Assembly: GCA_031769625.1 (NCBI GenBank)
Contig: JAUIMM010000121.1
Location: 12,210,001-12,274,000 of the forward strand
Length of the DNA stretch: 64,000 nt
Direction: 5' to 3'
Source of the DNA: Taudactylus pleione
Lineage: Eukaryota; Chordata; Amphibia; Anura; Myobatrachidae
The translations under genes and the position numbers were made by a program. Positions 46,040 to 56,363 of this stretch are shown in pieces; within the stretch, counting starts at the first letter, position 1, and each line of letters begins with the position of its first letter. Below the pieces are notes generated by a model. It was given only the letters and a program-made list of their open reading frames with translations, was not told the DNA's origin and ran no database searches.

Positions 46040-46440
46040 GAGACCGACAGCGTAATCCCGGCAAGGGATTTAACATAGGCGTCGAAATACTGACGCCTAT
46101 GTTAATCCCGACGCCGGAATGCCGAGGACGCCGGACTGATCGTCCTCTCTGCCAGGTAAGTATACACTTAGACCGGTGATGGGGGGGTTAGGTTTAGGGA
46201 CCCCTGGGGGGACTTAGGGTCAGGCACCCCCACCGGGGAAGGTTAGTGTTAGGCTAGGGGAAGGGGGGGTTAGGCATTAGTGTGGGGGTTAGGCACCCTC
46301 CCAGGAGGGTTAGGTTTAGGGTACCGGGAAGGGGGCGTTAGCTTTAGGCACCCATGGGAGGGAGGTTAGGGTTAGGCACTAGGGGGGAGGTTAGGGTTAG
46401 GCAGTCTTGAGCCGCCGGCATTTCAATCTCATTCCGCGTA
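46040..46440. mobile_element. Element with palindromic head and TTAGG-like minisatellite
   Basis: The head has an inverted repeat (cataggcgtcgaaatactg / acgcctatgttaatcccg). It is followed by gggttaggtttaggg, ggttaggcaccc and similar repeats. Same architecture as 23525-23740 and, on the opposite strand, as the CCTAAC array. Ends not defined. Confidence 0.45.
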
Positions 46441-46507
46441 AAACAACCTGTGTAAGAATATAGATATAATTTTGTTCAATCAGAAACTTAGATAATATAT
46501 ACTAGAA

Positions 46508-47890
46508 CAGGGATTCTCAAACTGTGGGTCGCGACCCCAGAGTGGATCGCGCCCATCTCAGCATGGGGCCACGACTCACCCACAGCAAGTTAAAACACCT
46601 GGACCGGTCCCTCTCGCTGGCACCCGCTGCAATGTTGATTCATAGCGGTACGCCTGCATCAGCAGTCCCCCACTGGCTCTCGCACTGTGACTGTGATTGA
46701 CACCCATGAAACGTCCCGACGTTCGTGCATCATAACATCACCCAGGTGTCAGTCACAGTGAAGAAGCCGCAGTGCAGCCTGTGTAGTTGTAGGAGGTGCG
46801 CTGAGTCACTGCCCCATCAACAGCTAGTGGCAGATTTTAATATAGTGTTAAAAAGAAAGTACCATTTTTTATGGTAAGTAAAGTAAAATCTACAACTAAA
46901 TTAAAGTAGAAGGATGTGTATAAATGTTATGCCACATCACCTCTCTTGTCCATCATATTCCCTATATTTGTTTTATGCCCATCAGCTTTCTTATATATTT
47001 TTATGCCATAAAATATCTAAGGAAGATGATGGTCCTAAAACAAATATAGGGAAGATGATGAGCAACGGGGGTAATGGGGTATATTTATTAAAGTGAGATG
47101 TTTTAGAAGTGGAGATGGTGCCCATAGCAGCCAATCAGATTCTACTTAACATTTATCTAGCACCTTCCAGAAGATAAAAGCTAGCATTTGATTGGTTGCT
47201 ATGGGTAACATCTCCACTTCTAAAAACTCAAAACTCGCACTTTAGTAAATATACCCCAATGTGCATACATTTTATGCCTCATCATCCCCCCTCCATTTTT
47301 ATGAGTATCATCTTTTAATATATATATATATTTATTTATTTTCTCTGAGAAAAATCAACAGGGGCGGGATGCATGATGCATAACATTCGGGATGTGATAC
47401 ATCCCGCCTCCTTTTGCATGCATGTCGGTGTTGACTACAACGGTATGCATGAAGGAGACCACAAAGGACAGCACTCTTGGTAAGAGCTCTCCTTTGCGAT
47501 TGAGGGACTTCCGGGTCTATGACCCAGAAGTCCCTCTGGTGTCATTCTGCCCATGCGTAGGATGACACGGCCTGCGGAGGGTGCTGGCAGGGATCCAATT
47601 GGATCCCTCTCACATCACTCTGCGAATAGAAGTCTATAGGCTTCTATAGGGTAATGCCATCTGAAGATGTCATTATCCACCTCTTGGTGCATATGAGAAA
47701 TGCGGTCAATACCCCGAAAACAGCATTTTCAGTGGTTAGACGGCATTTCTCTCATTGCTGCATCCCACCCCAGATCTCTAAAAAAAAGTGTGTTGCCTAT
47801 AAATATATAGGGGCATAGTTCGGCGGTAACTTGATGGGGGTCAAATGTTTTGTAGATGGGGCCCCAGAGCAAATAGCTTGAGAACCTCTG
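46508..47890. mobile_element. Non-autonomous hAT-Charlie-like element
   Basis: Left end cagggattctcaaactgtgg followed by gtcgcgacccc; right end gcttgagaacctctg. The flanking 8-mers tactagaa (46500-46507) and tattagaa (47891-47898) agree at 7 of 8. The CAG(G/A)G(A/G)TTCTCAA ends with GTCGCGACCC just inside are typical of Charlie/SPIN-type hAT elements. No transposase frame remains. It contains the palindromic element at 47081-47270. Confidence 0.7.
47081..47270. mobile_element. Palindromic miniature element nested in hAT
   Basis: Arms ggggtatatttattaaagtg and gcactttagtaaatatacccc enclose a near-perfect palindrome containing cccatagcagccaatcagat and its mirror. Same family as 7821-8645. The triplet aat flanks both sides, perhaps a 3-bp duplication. 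Confidence 0.65.
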
Positions 47891-49214
47891 TATTAGAATA
47901 AAAGACGAATAGAACTAAGGACTCGATCCAATTAGGTGCGAATTGAAAGTAGCGAGTTTGTTTCTTTAAATTCGCACACTTCGTTGCAAAGCGCGCTCCA
48001 GAGAATTCTTCAATCCACTTAAAAATGCCTATTCGCACTACTTGCAGCGGAGGGGTGCGAATTGACTGCCAAATGAGATTTGCGAGAAATGCATGAAAAT
48101 GTGGGGAGACCATCCTGGAGCCCCCCAAAATGGATAATTTTGTTAGCAGGACTGTATAGAAGGCTGTTTGTGGGCATTAGGAAGTTACTGTAGGTTTTGA
48201 AATGGTGTCAAATGGCTGATTTGTGCTTTTTTTTTTAACACAAGAAAATGATATAAAACAAACCTTTTTTTGTTTAATCCCAGACGAATTAAACGAAAAA
48301 TGCAAAAAAAAGTAGGAAAAAGGCTCGGAGTCGGAGCACCTGTTTAGAGGGGGGCTAAAAATGGCCCCTGAAGTTTCTTTCAAGGCAGCTGTGGCTGCAC
48401 ATCTGGGAGTACAACATGGACAGTAACTGCTGACGTCCATGCGGTCTCCCCTACACCCCGCTGGTACCAGAACGCCGGTACTGATCCGGGGATGCTGGTA
48501 AGTGTCTTGGGTTACGGCTAGCGGTGACCCCAGATGCTTCGGACCATGGCCGGATCTAAGGGGAGCAGGTAAGCAGCGGGGGTCCCGTGGTGGGTCCCTG
48601 CTGAGAACATGGTCCACAGTCCCCAGGCAGGGGGCTCCCTGGGGACTGGCTGCAGCGTGGAGCCAGGTACTAACCTGCGCTTCCACTGTCCCCCTGGAAC
48701 AGCGGGCCGCAGCTGAGCGGCAATGCGCTGCAGCGTCCCAGGGGTTAATTGCATGCCAGGGGAGCGCGCCTTCCCTGTATACAGCCGGCGCCTCCCCCAC
48801 TACACACAGCCCTCATTGCGCTGCCGATTGGTCCTGTGGCAGCGCTCCTCCCCCAGGCCGGCCACCTCTCTGCTCCTCGGTGGCCATCTTTGCAAAGCAT
48901 GGTGAACACTGCTGGAAGCTGCTGATCGGTGGCATCGCGGTCTGGGTCCCCCGGCATACCTCTCCTCCGTTGGCTTAAGGTCAGTGTATGCAGCGCTGTG
49001 TCCTACCAGACTCTGTGTCTGTGTAGTTGAGAAACAGCACTGATAATTCAGGTATTAATTTCTTCTGCATTGTATGTGACTTCTGCTAGCGCTGCAGCCT
49101 GTACTTTCACTTTCTACTGTCAGCCATTTTACTGTCCCTGCTCTTCCTCTGCTAAAGGGTGTTTCTCCCACTATACTAACGAGTATCAGTGAGAGGGGTC
49201 ACATACTTCCCATC

Positions 49215-50665
49215 ATGTCTGAGAGTGAATTTCCTCTCCAGCTTATGTGTACTAAGTGCAATGAACCAATAGCGGAGTGGGAGGGTAACATGGAGGCAGT
49301 GTTATTTATTGGCAAGGCCAATTACTGTCACGGCTCCGGTACAGGAACCTCCCTGGGCTTGTTTCGTTAAGGCGCTTACAACCCTAGTGGGCCAGTTAGC
49401 TCCGCCACCTGCGTTTTCCCAGATGGGATTGTCCCAGCAGTCAGTGGTGTCGTCACCCATGCAGGGTTTCCCGAGACAACTGATGGTACCCCACAGTCTC
49501 CCTATTTCCCCTCCCCAGTTTTCACAGGAGCCTGCTGGGTTAATTCTCTGACATCTTCAGTACAGCATTTGTCGGATGTTTTACAAGGGGAGTCTGTGTT
49601 GCGGCCACATAAGCGGCCTGTGGCGTCCCTGTCTGCTCCTTATGAGGATGACGACGTGACGTCTGATGATGGGGAGATTCTGGATTTATCTGACCAGGAA
49701 CCTCTCCGTACTAAAGAGTCGGACGCTAAGTCAAAGGTATATATTCCTGGCCTTATTTGGGCAGTCCGCACGGCTTTAGTTATTGAGGATGATGATCCTC
49801 CGGTGTCCAAATCCAAATATGCCTTTTTCAAGGATATTAAGGGTGACACCACAGTGTTTCCACTTTCTGGTCAGTTAGTAGACCATTTAGAGGAGGCGTG
49901 GAAACATCCCGGAAAACGGTATCAGCCTCAGAGGCGCTTAGCCGTGGCTTATCCATTTGCTAACAATTATTTTTCTAAGTGGGAATCCCCTCCGCAGGTG
50001 GATTCCCATGTGACATGCCTAGTCAGAAGTGCCACTTTGCCCATGCCTTCCATGTCCTCCTTGAAGGATGATACGGACCACAAGGTGGAAATCTGCCTAA
50101 AGTCCATTTATTCCCTTGCGGGGGGGGGCATCCAGACCAGCTATGGCCGTTTGTTGGGTAGCCAGAGCTATGGAGCGCTGGGCTGATAGTTTGGAGGCAT
50201 CTTTGGACTCTGACTGTTCGGCTGAACAGGCCCGAGTTGATGGGCAATCTCCGGGACTCGGCCACTTACATCAATGAAGCGGCCTTGGATATCAGTATCC
50301 TCACCTCTAGGATTTTTTCTGCAGCTGTTGCTGCTCGTCGCACCTTCTGGTTGCGATCTTGGAAAGCGGACGCTGATTCCAAAAAGGGCTTAGAAGGTTT
50401 GCCTTTTAATGGAGAAGTCCTATTTGGTCCGGATCTGGACAAAATTGTAGCTACGCTGGCAGCAGCCAAATCTGCATGTCTCCCGTCTGCTACGCTCCCT
50501 TCAAGTTCAGGTACGTCATTCTTTCGGCCTTACAGGGCCCAGGGCAGACCTAAAGCACAGTCTTTTCCCCGACAGGCTGGGCCCAAGAAATCGGCCAAGC
50601 CCAGGAAACAGGCCTGGAGTGCCAGACATCCGGCCCCTAAGTCAGATGACAAGCCTGCGGCCTGA
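49215..50665 (+). pseudogene. DIRS-like gag (broken)
   Basis: Begins MSESEFPLQLMCTKCNE, with a CxxC pair that could bind zinc, as in other DIRS gag proteins. The reading continues in three frames: it shifts between 49215 and 49309, returns near 49550, shifts at the run of nine or ten G near 50119, and shifts again near 50240. Later segments are acidic (YEDDDVTSDDGEILDLSDQEP), then Ala-rich, ending in a basic tail (GPKKSAKPRKQ). The function would be packaging of the element RNA. Assignment rests on position and general character, since gag is poorly conserved. Confidence 0.6.
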
Positions 50666-52539
50666 CGGTCTGGCCCTCCCTTTGGGGTATCCCAAAGTGG
50701 GAGGCCGCCTGCTTCAGTTCGCCCAGTGTTGGTCGATAACTACGACGGACACCTGGGTTCACGCGGTGGTTTCTCACAGGTATGCCCTCTCCTTTCGGCA
50801 ATCCCGTTTTTTCACCACAGGCCTTCCACTAGACCGGAACAAAGCCTTGGAACTGCGGAAGGTTTTGCACACTATGCTCCAGGCTGGAGTTATAGTGCCT
50901 GCTCCATTCTCCCAGAGGGCAGGGTTTCTATTCCAATCTGTTTTGGTGCAGAAACCCAATGGGTCTTACCGTCCAATACTCAACCTCAAGGCCCTCAACA
51001 AGTCCTTGAGGGTGCCTCGGTTTCGGATGGAGACCCTTCGGTCCATTATTCTAGCGCTGGAACCTGGGGATTACATGGTGTCATTGGACATTCAGGACGC
51101 TTACCTGCATGTCCCTATTCTTTTGCGCCATTAGCAATACCTCAGGTTTGCAATCTGCAACGAACATTTCCAGTTCCGGGCGCTGCCTTTTGGACTGGCG
51201 ACAGCTCCACAAGTGTTCACCAAGGTCATGGCGGTCATGGCAGCTCACCTGCGGAAGCATGATGTTACCATATCTGGACAACCTTCTGTTGTTGGCAGGG
51301 TCTCCAGAGCTCCTTCTACGCCATCTGGACCTGACGATTGCAGTGCTGCAGCATCACAGCTGGTTGATATACTGGCAAAAGTCCACCCTGACTCCGTCTC
51401 AGAGGGTCCTGCACCTCGGGGCCTTGTTGGACTCCAGGCAGCAACGGATCTTTGTGATGGAGGAAAAGATCTCTGCTTTGCAGTTGAGGGTGCGCAGTTG
51501 TCTGCAGTGTCGCCGAGTGTCTGTGCACTCGGCGATGCGGTTACTGGGCTCCATGGTGTCAGTATTCGACATGGTAGAATATGCCCAGTTTCACACCAGA
51601 CCTCTGCAGCAATTGATCCTGTCCAAATGGAATGGCCTGCCTCAGAGTCTAAAGTCCCAGACGATGGTGCTCACTCCAGGGGTTCGCCTGTCTCTAGCCT
51701 GGTGGTTGAAGACGACCCACCTCAACAAGGGTCGCCCATTTTGGGTGGTGAACTGGGTCCCGTTAACAATGGACGCCAGTCTACGGGGCTGGGGAGCGGT
51801 CACGGGTCCACACTTGTTCCAGGGCAGGTGGACTCAGGCAGAAAAGGAGTTTCCAATAAACATCTTGGAACTCCGCGCTGTGTTCAATGCTCTCCAGCAG
51901 GCACATCGGGTTCTCCAAGGTCACCCCGTGCAGGTCCAGTCGGACAGCGCCACCATCGTGGCCTACATAAATCGACAAGGAGGAATCCGGAGTCGGGCGG
52001 CACTCGCAGAAGTGTCCCGCATCCTGGTCTGGGCGGAGCGCAATCTCCCAGCTCTATCAGCGGTGTTCATCCCGGGAGTCCTCAACTGGGAAGCGGATTT
52101 TCTCAGCTGGCAGGACGTACATGCGGGAGAATGGTCTTTACACCAGGATGTCTTTCAACTTCTGGTGGACAGGTGGGGTCTTCCAGAGATAGACCTCATG
52201 CCGTCCCGGCACAACAACAAGTTGCCGGTGTACGGGTCTCGAACAAGAGACGAAAAGGCATCTCTGGTGGTTGCTCTGTCCGTCCAGTGGACGTACCTCT
52301 TTCCTCCATTTTCCCTTCTTCCGCGGGTAATCTGGAAATTCAAACAGGAAGGAGGTACGGTCCTGTTGATAGCTCCCGAGTGGCCCAGGCGGCACTGGCT
52401 CTCGGACCTCCAGAGTCTGTCCGTGGACTTTCCTCTGCGGGTACCACTGCGGCCGGATCTGCTGTCACAGGGTCCTTGTCTTCACCCGGACCTGACTCGG
52501 CTGTCTTTGACGGCGTGGCTGTTGAGACGGCCTTGTTAA
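50640..52539 (+). pseudogene. DIRS-like reverse transcriptase-RNase H (broken)
   Basis: The RT fingers/palm include VQKPNGSYRPILNLKALN and the first catalytic Asp in MVSLDIQDAYLHVPI (codon 51087). A TAG stop follows at 51132, then in the same frame FRALPFGLATAPQVFTKVMA. A frameshift just before 51259 leads to the second catalytic motif, which reads YLDN (51271-51282) where the family has YLDD, so a metal-binding Asp is lost. RNase H motifs follow: TMDAS, ILELRAV, QSDSAT, EADFLS. It would copy element RNA into DNA; as written it cannot be active. Confidence 0.85.
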
Positions 52540-53393
52540 GGTCCATGGGGTTTTCCGGCTCTGTGGTGCAAACCATGCTAAGAAGCCATCGGAAGCCATC
52601 CTCTGCAAGAATATACCATCGTGTGTGGCATACGTTCTTCCAGTGGTGTCGACCTAGAGGTTATGCCCCTCGGGAGATCCGCCTCTCTAGAGTGTTGGCT
52701 TTCCTACAGGCTGGCCTAGACCATGGGCTTTGCCTTGCTTCCCTGAAGGTGCAGGTGTCTGCCCTGTCAGTCTGGTTCCATCGTAGGATTGCTGCGCTCC
52801 CTGATGTGCGCACCTTTATGCAAAGTGTTCTTCGCATTCAGCCACCTTTTGTTCCACCGGTGGCTCCTTGGAATTTGGCTGTGGTCCTGAGAGCTCTCCA
52901 GGGACCGTCGTTCGAACCACTGAGCTCAGTGGACCTTAAATGGCTTACAGCTAAAACAATATTCCTTCTGGCCATTGCTTCGGCCAGACGTGTTTCTGCC
53001 TTAGGGGCTCTCTCCTGTAGACCCCCTTTTCTGATTTTTCATAGGAACAGGGCGGTGCTGCGCACTCGTCCTGGATTTCTTCCTAAAGTGGTTTCAAGTT
53101 TCCACATCAACGAGGACATCATTGTGCCAGCTTTTAATTCACCTGATCTTTCAGTGGGTGAGGCCACTTTGGATGTTGTGCGGGCCTTAAGGATTTATGC
53201 TCATTCCACTAGGTCTGTGGGTCCTTCGTGGGCAGCTCGACGTTGTGCCTCTGCAGTCCAGATCTGCAAGGCTGCCACGTGGTCCTCTGTTCATACCTTT
53301 GTGAGGTATTACGCTTTTGACACCTTTGCCTCTCAGGATGCTTCCTTCGGGCGGCGGACTCTCCTTTCAGCACAGGAGCGTCCCCACCCTTAA
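52460..53393 (+). pseudogene. DIRS-like tyrosine recombinase (internally deleted)
   Basis: In the frame overlapping the end of RNase H: an N-terminal SAM-like segment (TMLRSHRKPSSARIYHRVWHTFFQWC cut here to its start TMLRSHRKPSSARIY), a box I Arg in IASARRVSAL, the HxxR box HSTR (codons 53202-53213), and the nucleophile Tyr in FVRYYAFDTF (about 53307-53312). Only about 71 residues separate box I Arg from HSTR, shorter than I expect for DIRS recombinases, suggesting an internal in-frame deletion at about 53195 where LRIY joins AHSTR. It would integrate circular element DNA. The start is not defined and the deletion probably inactivates it. Confidence 0.75.
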
Positions 53394-53454
53394 AGGATAC
53401 TGCTTTGGGACATCCCGAAGGTATCCTGTAGATACCCTATGTACCCTGATGTAG

Positions 53455-53858
53455 AAAATATGAGATATGGTAAGAATTTACCTTTGTTATCTCTACTTCT
53501 ACGAAGTCCATAGGGTTCCACAGGACTCCCGCCTCCCGCACCTGTGCTGCAGATGGGCTTTACTCTGGTCACCGGTTTTTCCGTCTCTCTCTGGTGAGAA
53601 TGTGATTCTTGTGTGTGTCCAGATCTTTCTTCTCCCTCTTCCTTCTCCTCCTCCGGCCTATGGCTTGGTACGTAACTGAGATGCCTTGGCTAGGGGGCGG
53701 GGTATAGGAAGGGGACCCTGATGCATCCTGGGAGGCTGAAAAGCTAACTCTATGGTGCCCGATGCCTAATGTCATCACCTATAACCCAAGGTATCCTGTG
53801 GAACCCTATGGACTTCGTAGAAATAGAGATAACAAAGGTAACATATCTCATATTTTTT
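53455..53858. repeat. Terminal inverted repeat pair of the DIRS-like element
   Basis: aaatatgagatatggtaaga and then acctttgttatctctacttctacg (53455-53505) is mirrored at 53810-53858 by cgtagaaatagagataacaa ... tatctcatatttt, with gaagtccatagggttccaca also mirrored. The arms are ~65 bp with ~280 bp between. A third, diverged direct copy (ggtatcctgtagataccctatg) lies at 53419. Such inverted ends and repeated internal complement are how DIRS elements close circular DNA. Confidence 0.7.
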
Positions 53859-53955
53859 CAACTAAAAATTAATTGTAATTAAATTTTGGGTGCCTAAACT
53901 AACGAAAAAGTTGATTTTGGGGTAATTTGTGGACATTTTTTTTTTACCTCATTAT

Positions 53956-54866
53956 GGGCTCTATTTACTACAATCCGCATATTGAATGCAGATTGTAGTG
54001 TGATATTATCGACTGAATTCGCATTGCGAATTCAGACAATATCATAGGGATTCACTACAAATCCCTTGCAGGGACAGAGCTTGCGATAAAGCTCTGTCCC
54101 TGCGAATCCCATCCGCACACTAGTCACGGTATTTTCATAAAAAATACCGTGAAAAAGTGCCGACGCATGCGCCGACCGGCCGTCGCTGCTACCCCCCCCG
54201 GCGCTAATCCCTGCCCCTGGTGCTAAGCCCCGCCCCCACGATCGCGGACCCCCCGGCAACCACCCCTCCCTCAATAGCGCTTACCTGCAGTCATCGGTGC
54301 TCCGGTGATGTCTTCCATGCCTCCGGTCAGCTGACATCCCATACTGCACTGGGACACGGTCACCTAATGACCGGGCCGCAGTGCACTATGGGAGACCAGC
54401 TGACCAGAGGGAGAACATCACCGGAGCCCCGATCACCGGTCCCTGGAGTAAGGTAAGTAAAAAATTTTTTTTAGCAGAGATCAGCTTGCGGCCTGTTTAG
54501 ACCACACAGCTGATCACTGGGACCAGCTCCGGGCTCTGCTCTGCCGTTACAGCAGAGTAGGAGCCCGGTAACCGGGGGAGACCCTGAATAACGCCACCTC
54601 CAGGTGGCGTTATTATCACAGGGCCTCCCTAGGTATTTTTTTCACATTTTATTTTTAGTAACTGGTCGGATCACATTTCCCAATACAATTATGGGAAATG
54701 CGATCTGATTACTAAAAATAAGTGATACTTAGGGGTTAGAGTAGAATTTTACAAATTCTACTCCAATTGCCGTGTAATAACTATAGGTGATACTAAAATA
54801 ATGTGAAAAGGGTGTGAAAATACCCTTTTTCACTTTATTTTAGTAAAAATAATGTTAATAAATCCC
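53956..54866. mobile_element. GGGCTCTATTTA-family element, long form
   Basis: Starts gggctctatttactacaat and ends aatgttaataaatccc, with tat triplets on both sides (53953-53955, 54867-54869). Shares the gcagggacagagcttgcgat hairpin and other blocks with 28639-29041, plus ~400 bp extra G/C-rich palindromic sequence (cagctgacc, ccggtgatg). Harbinger-like by duplication size. No coding capacity. Confidence 0.6.
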
Positions 54867-54954
54867 TATGTCATTATTTGACTAAATAAGCTAATTAGAA
54901 ACTTCCAATTGCCTAATTGGTCATTAGGGGGGTGTCCAAGGGGTTCAGCACAGT

Positions 54955-55439
54955 GGGCCTGATTCAGAGACGGATGCTCTGAAAGAGCGCTCGCTCTGAA
55001 TCAGGGCCTTTTTTTTTATGAGGGTGACCACCCACAGCTATTGCGAGTGGCCAGGATGATGGTCGCGATGGTCAAGACCATCGTGACCATCGGGCTTGCG
55101 ACGAGACCCTTGTGGTAGGGTCTCGTGGCCGCAAGCCCCAGAGAGCTTCTGGCTCTAATAGAGCTGAAAGCTCTCCCACTGACATCACTGGTGATGTCAG
55201 TGGGGCCGCCCACAAACGGCAGGCGTTCACATGGGAACGCCTCCATCTGTGAAGCCACCCCCCGCAACGCCTACAAAATGGGGCGAGCTGTCGATCAAGA
55301 TCGACAGCCGCCCCTTTTGTAGTGAGTCACGGAGCGAGTGCTTTTTGAGCTCGCTCCAGGGCACGCACACGTGCGCACTGGGCCACCATCGACCCGCTTG
55401 CGAGCGCTATGCGCTCGCAAGCGGGTCTGAATCAGGCCC
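54955..55439. mobile_element. GGGCCTGATTCAGAG-family element, intact ends
   Basis: gggcctgattcagagacgga at the left and gcgggtctgaatcaggccc at the right, flanked by identical agt triplets (54952-54954, 55440-55442). 485 bp with large interior palindromes (ctgacatcac/gtgatgtcag; gctgtcgatc/gatcgacagc). Same family as 24028-24775 in reverse. Confidence 0.65.
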
Positions 55440-55619
55440 AGTGTCCCCACATTTTAACCGTAAAATAAAGATTTTCCTTCCCATCTCTCACTCTCAGGGA
55501 GGTGCGAGTGGAAAGTTGCAAATTCAGTCTCACTGATCAGTGCGAGTTGCTAATTGGATTGCAAAATGAATTCGCTGTGCAACTCGCACCTCGCAATTGC
55601 ACCTAATTGGATCGAGCCC

Positions 55620-55859
55620 TAAATGTGCAAAAAATTCAGCCTATATCATACATCACCAAAACATCAAATAAACAAAGAAATAACTAAGTAGATGCACTGT
55701 AGATAATGGCGCTTAAATAATGTCAAATAAGACGTTCCTTGTGAGAAGCACTCCATCACTGTTTGAAGCCCCCACGGTTGTATTGTCCTGCTCAAATAAA
55801 GGAATATATACATTCCTCTACTTGTGTGTGTATTTATATATATATATATATATATATAT
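55620..55859. other. Short spacer ending in (TA)n
   Basis: No gene. The TA run at 55836-55859 is the landing site of hAT copy D; its last eight bases (atatatat) are the duplication. Confidence 0.7.
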
Positions 55860-56019
55860 TAGGGGTGAGCGGGTTCGGATTTCTGAAATCCGAACCCCCC
55901 CGAGCCCCCCCGATCCGAGTCCGATCCGAGTCAGGCTCGACTTTTCCCGCCTGACTCGGATCTGAAATCGAGGCAAAACGTCATCATCCCGCCTTCCGAG
56001 TCTCGCGGGTTTTGGATCC

Positions 56020-56027
56020 TATATAAG
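56020..56027 (+). promoter_or_regulatory. TATA box of hAT copy D
   Basis: TATATAAG in the same context as copies B and C, 2479 bp before the transposase ATG. Confidence 0.6.
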
Positions 56028-56363
56028 GTACCCGCGTCGGCGCCATTTTCTCACTCGGCTGTGGACAGTGAAGAGGGAGGGTGGGAGTTAGGGCTGTGTA
56101 GTGTAGTGTAGTGTAGTGCTGCTGTTGTCCACTACTTCAAAGTCCATAGGGGCTGGCTGTGTTGTGCTGTGCTGCTGTTGTTAATAGGGGCTGTGTCCAC
56201 TACTTCAAAGTCCATAGGGGCTGGCTGGACTGTGTTGTGCAGTCAGTTCTCCATAGGGGCTGTGTCCACTCCAAAGTCCTGTGCAGTGTCCCAGTCCTAA
56301 AGAGGTGCTGTAGTGTTGTCCAGGGGGTGCTCTGTCCATCAGGGGTGCTCCCCCCAAGTGCTA

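Larger units (their letters stand above)
48400..53860 (+). mobile_element. Decayed DIRS-like retroelement
   Basis: The order gag, reverse transcriptase-RNase H, tyrosine recombinase, with no aspartic protease or DDE integrase, is the DIRS layout. The recombinase frame overlaps the RNase H frame, as is usual for the group. The right end carries a long inverted repeat (53455-53858) rather than an LTR. The left boundary is not certain; unique outer-element sequence extends to at least 48180 and a G/C-rich leader precedes gag. Frameshifts, a stop codon and a damaged RT motif show it is dead. Confidence 0.75.
47919..55619. mobile_element. Outer inverted-repeat element holding nested insertions
   Basis: The left end ggactcgatccaattaggtg (47919) is the inverted repeat of caattgcacctaattggatc-gagccc (ending 55619), with identical taa triplets outside (47916-47918, 55620-55622). 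Interior flanks also mirror: gaaatgcatgaaaatgtggg near 48085 against the complement of tgtccccacattttaaccg near 55442. The span has been enlarged to 7.7 kb by the DIRS-like element, two Harbinger-like elements and perhaps others. Originally it would have been about 1 kb and non-autonomous. Confidence 0.65.

Noticed and set aside
48177..48978. Frames of 158-207 residues on both strands before the DIRS gag
   Set aside because: G/C-rich leader with overlapping frames on both strands and no recognisable domain; more likely the retroelement leader.
51213..52440. First half of a 726-codon frame overlapping RT-RNase H
   Set aside because: Only the last ~310 codons encode the recombinase. Its first ~15 codons are RT in the old frame, and the rest is a shadow of RNase H in another frame.
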